This document shows, piece after piece, positions 5,229 to 5,304 of a stretch of 5,304 nt of DNA; the stretch's first letter is position 1; each line of letters starts with the position of its first letter. The DNA comes from Bacteroidaceae bacterium (GTDB lineage: Bacteria > Bacteroidota > Bacteroidia > Bacteroidales > Bacteroidaceae). The translations under genes were made by a program, and so were the position numbers. The notes under the pieces are model-generated. The model ran no database searches, was not told the origin of the DNA, and saw nothing but the letters and a program-made list of their open reading frames with translations. The stretch is taken from assembly GCA_900765575.1 (NCBI GenBank), contig CAAFRW010000291.1, positions 1 through 5,304 on the forward strand, written 5' to 3'.

Positions 5229-5304
5229 TTAAAACTCAGCTTCTAATAAATTCTCAAGAAATGAGTCTTCCCATCCGGCTCTCTTTCTTTTTCCTTTTAA
5301 GCTC
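5229..5304 (-). CDS. Possible C-terminal end of a minus-strand gene entering from the right (partial)
   Basis: In one minus-strand frame the edge reads open for 24 codons, ending KRAGWEDSFLENLLEAEF and then TAA at 5231-5229. A basic stretch followed by R-x-G-W-x-(D/E)-x-F resembles the C-terminal tails of MazE/AbrB-type antitoxins, which is only a weak resemblance. Another frame (to a TGA at 5256-5254) is also open from the edge, so the call rests on plausibility. An inverted repeat follows as a possible terminator, which fits a convergent arrangement with the GH3 gene. Confidence 0.25.
   Translation of the reverse strand, partial: SLKGKRKRAGWEDSFLENLLEAEF

Larger units (their letters stand above)
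4885..5304. other. Region downstream of the GH3 gene without a complete recognised gene
   Basis: This 420-base stretch contains the 60-base tandem units, the long hairpin at 5081-5135, the inverted repeat at 5163-5215 and possibly a gene tail at the right edge. The GH3 frame stays open for 44 codons after its TAG stop, to TAA at 5017-5019, without any recognisable domain. No tRNA, rRNA or CRISPR was seen. Confidence 0.55.

Overview
The window looks like chromosomal DNA of a gut or rumen Bacteroidota, most likely Bacteroides or a close relative. Signs of this are two secreted family 3 glycoside hydrolases (GH3) of the type found in plant-polysaccharide loci, a Bacteroidetes-style AAA/DUF4143 ATPase, weak ribosome binding sites, and a good match to the Bacteroides -7/-33 promoter (TAnnTTTG with TTTG upstream).

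Layout. 1-322 (minus) is the N-terminal end of a secreted GH3 enzyme that runs off the left edge. 370-1719 (minus) is a complete, AT-rich AAA ATPase with a C-terminal DUF4143 nuclease-like domain. It ends 47 bases before the first GH3 gene. Its 5' leader (1711-1842) is an unusual array of four 33-base repeats placed immediately after a good minus-strand promoter. 1843-2283 is a divergent intergenic region. It holds the ATPase promoter, a possible 21-base-spaced direct repeat (candidate activator site), a candidate promoter, a long-range inverted repeat and a 23-base tandem duplication just upstream of the second GH3 gene. 2284-4884 (plus) is a complete GH3 enzyme of 866 residues with an inserted PA14 domain and a C-terminal fibronectin-III-like domain, best read as a periplasmic beta-xylosidase. 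4885-5304 has no convincing complete gene. It contains three degenerate 60-base tandem units, a long hairpin (candidate terminator), a second inverted repeat, and possibly the last codons of a minus-strand gene entering from the right.

Working together: the two divergent GH3 genes suggest a locus that trims xylan-derived or related plant oligosaccharides in the periplasm. The ATPase between them has no evident metabolic role and looks like an insertion of different base composition. The most unusual signal is the 33-base repeat array that makes up nearly all of the ATPase leader. The 60-base repeats after the beta-xylosidase gene and the 23-base duplication before it come next.
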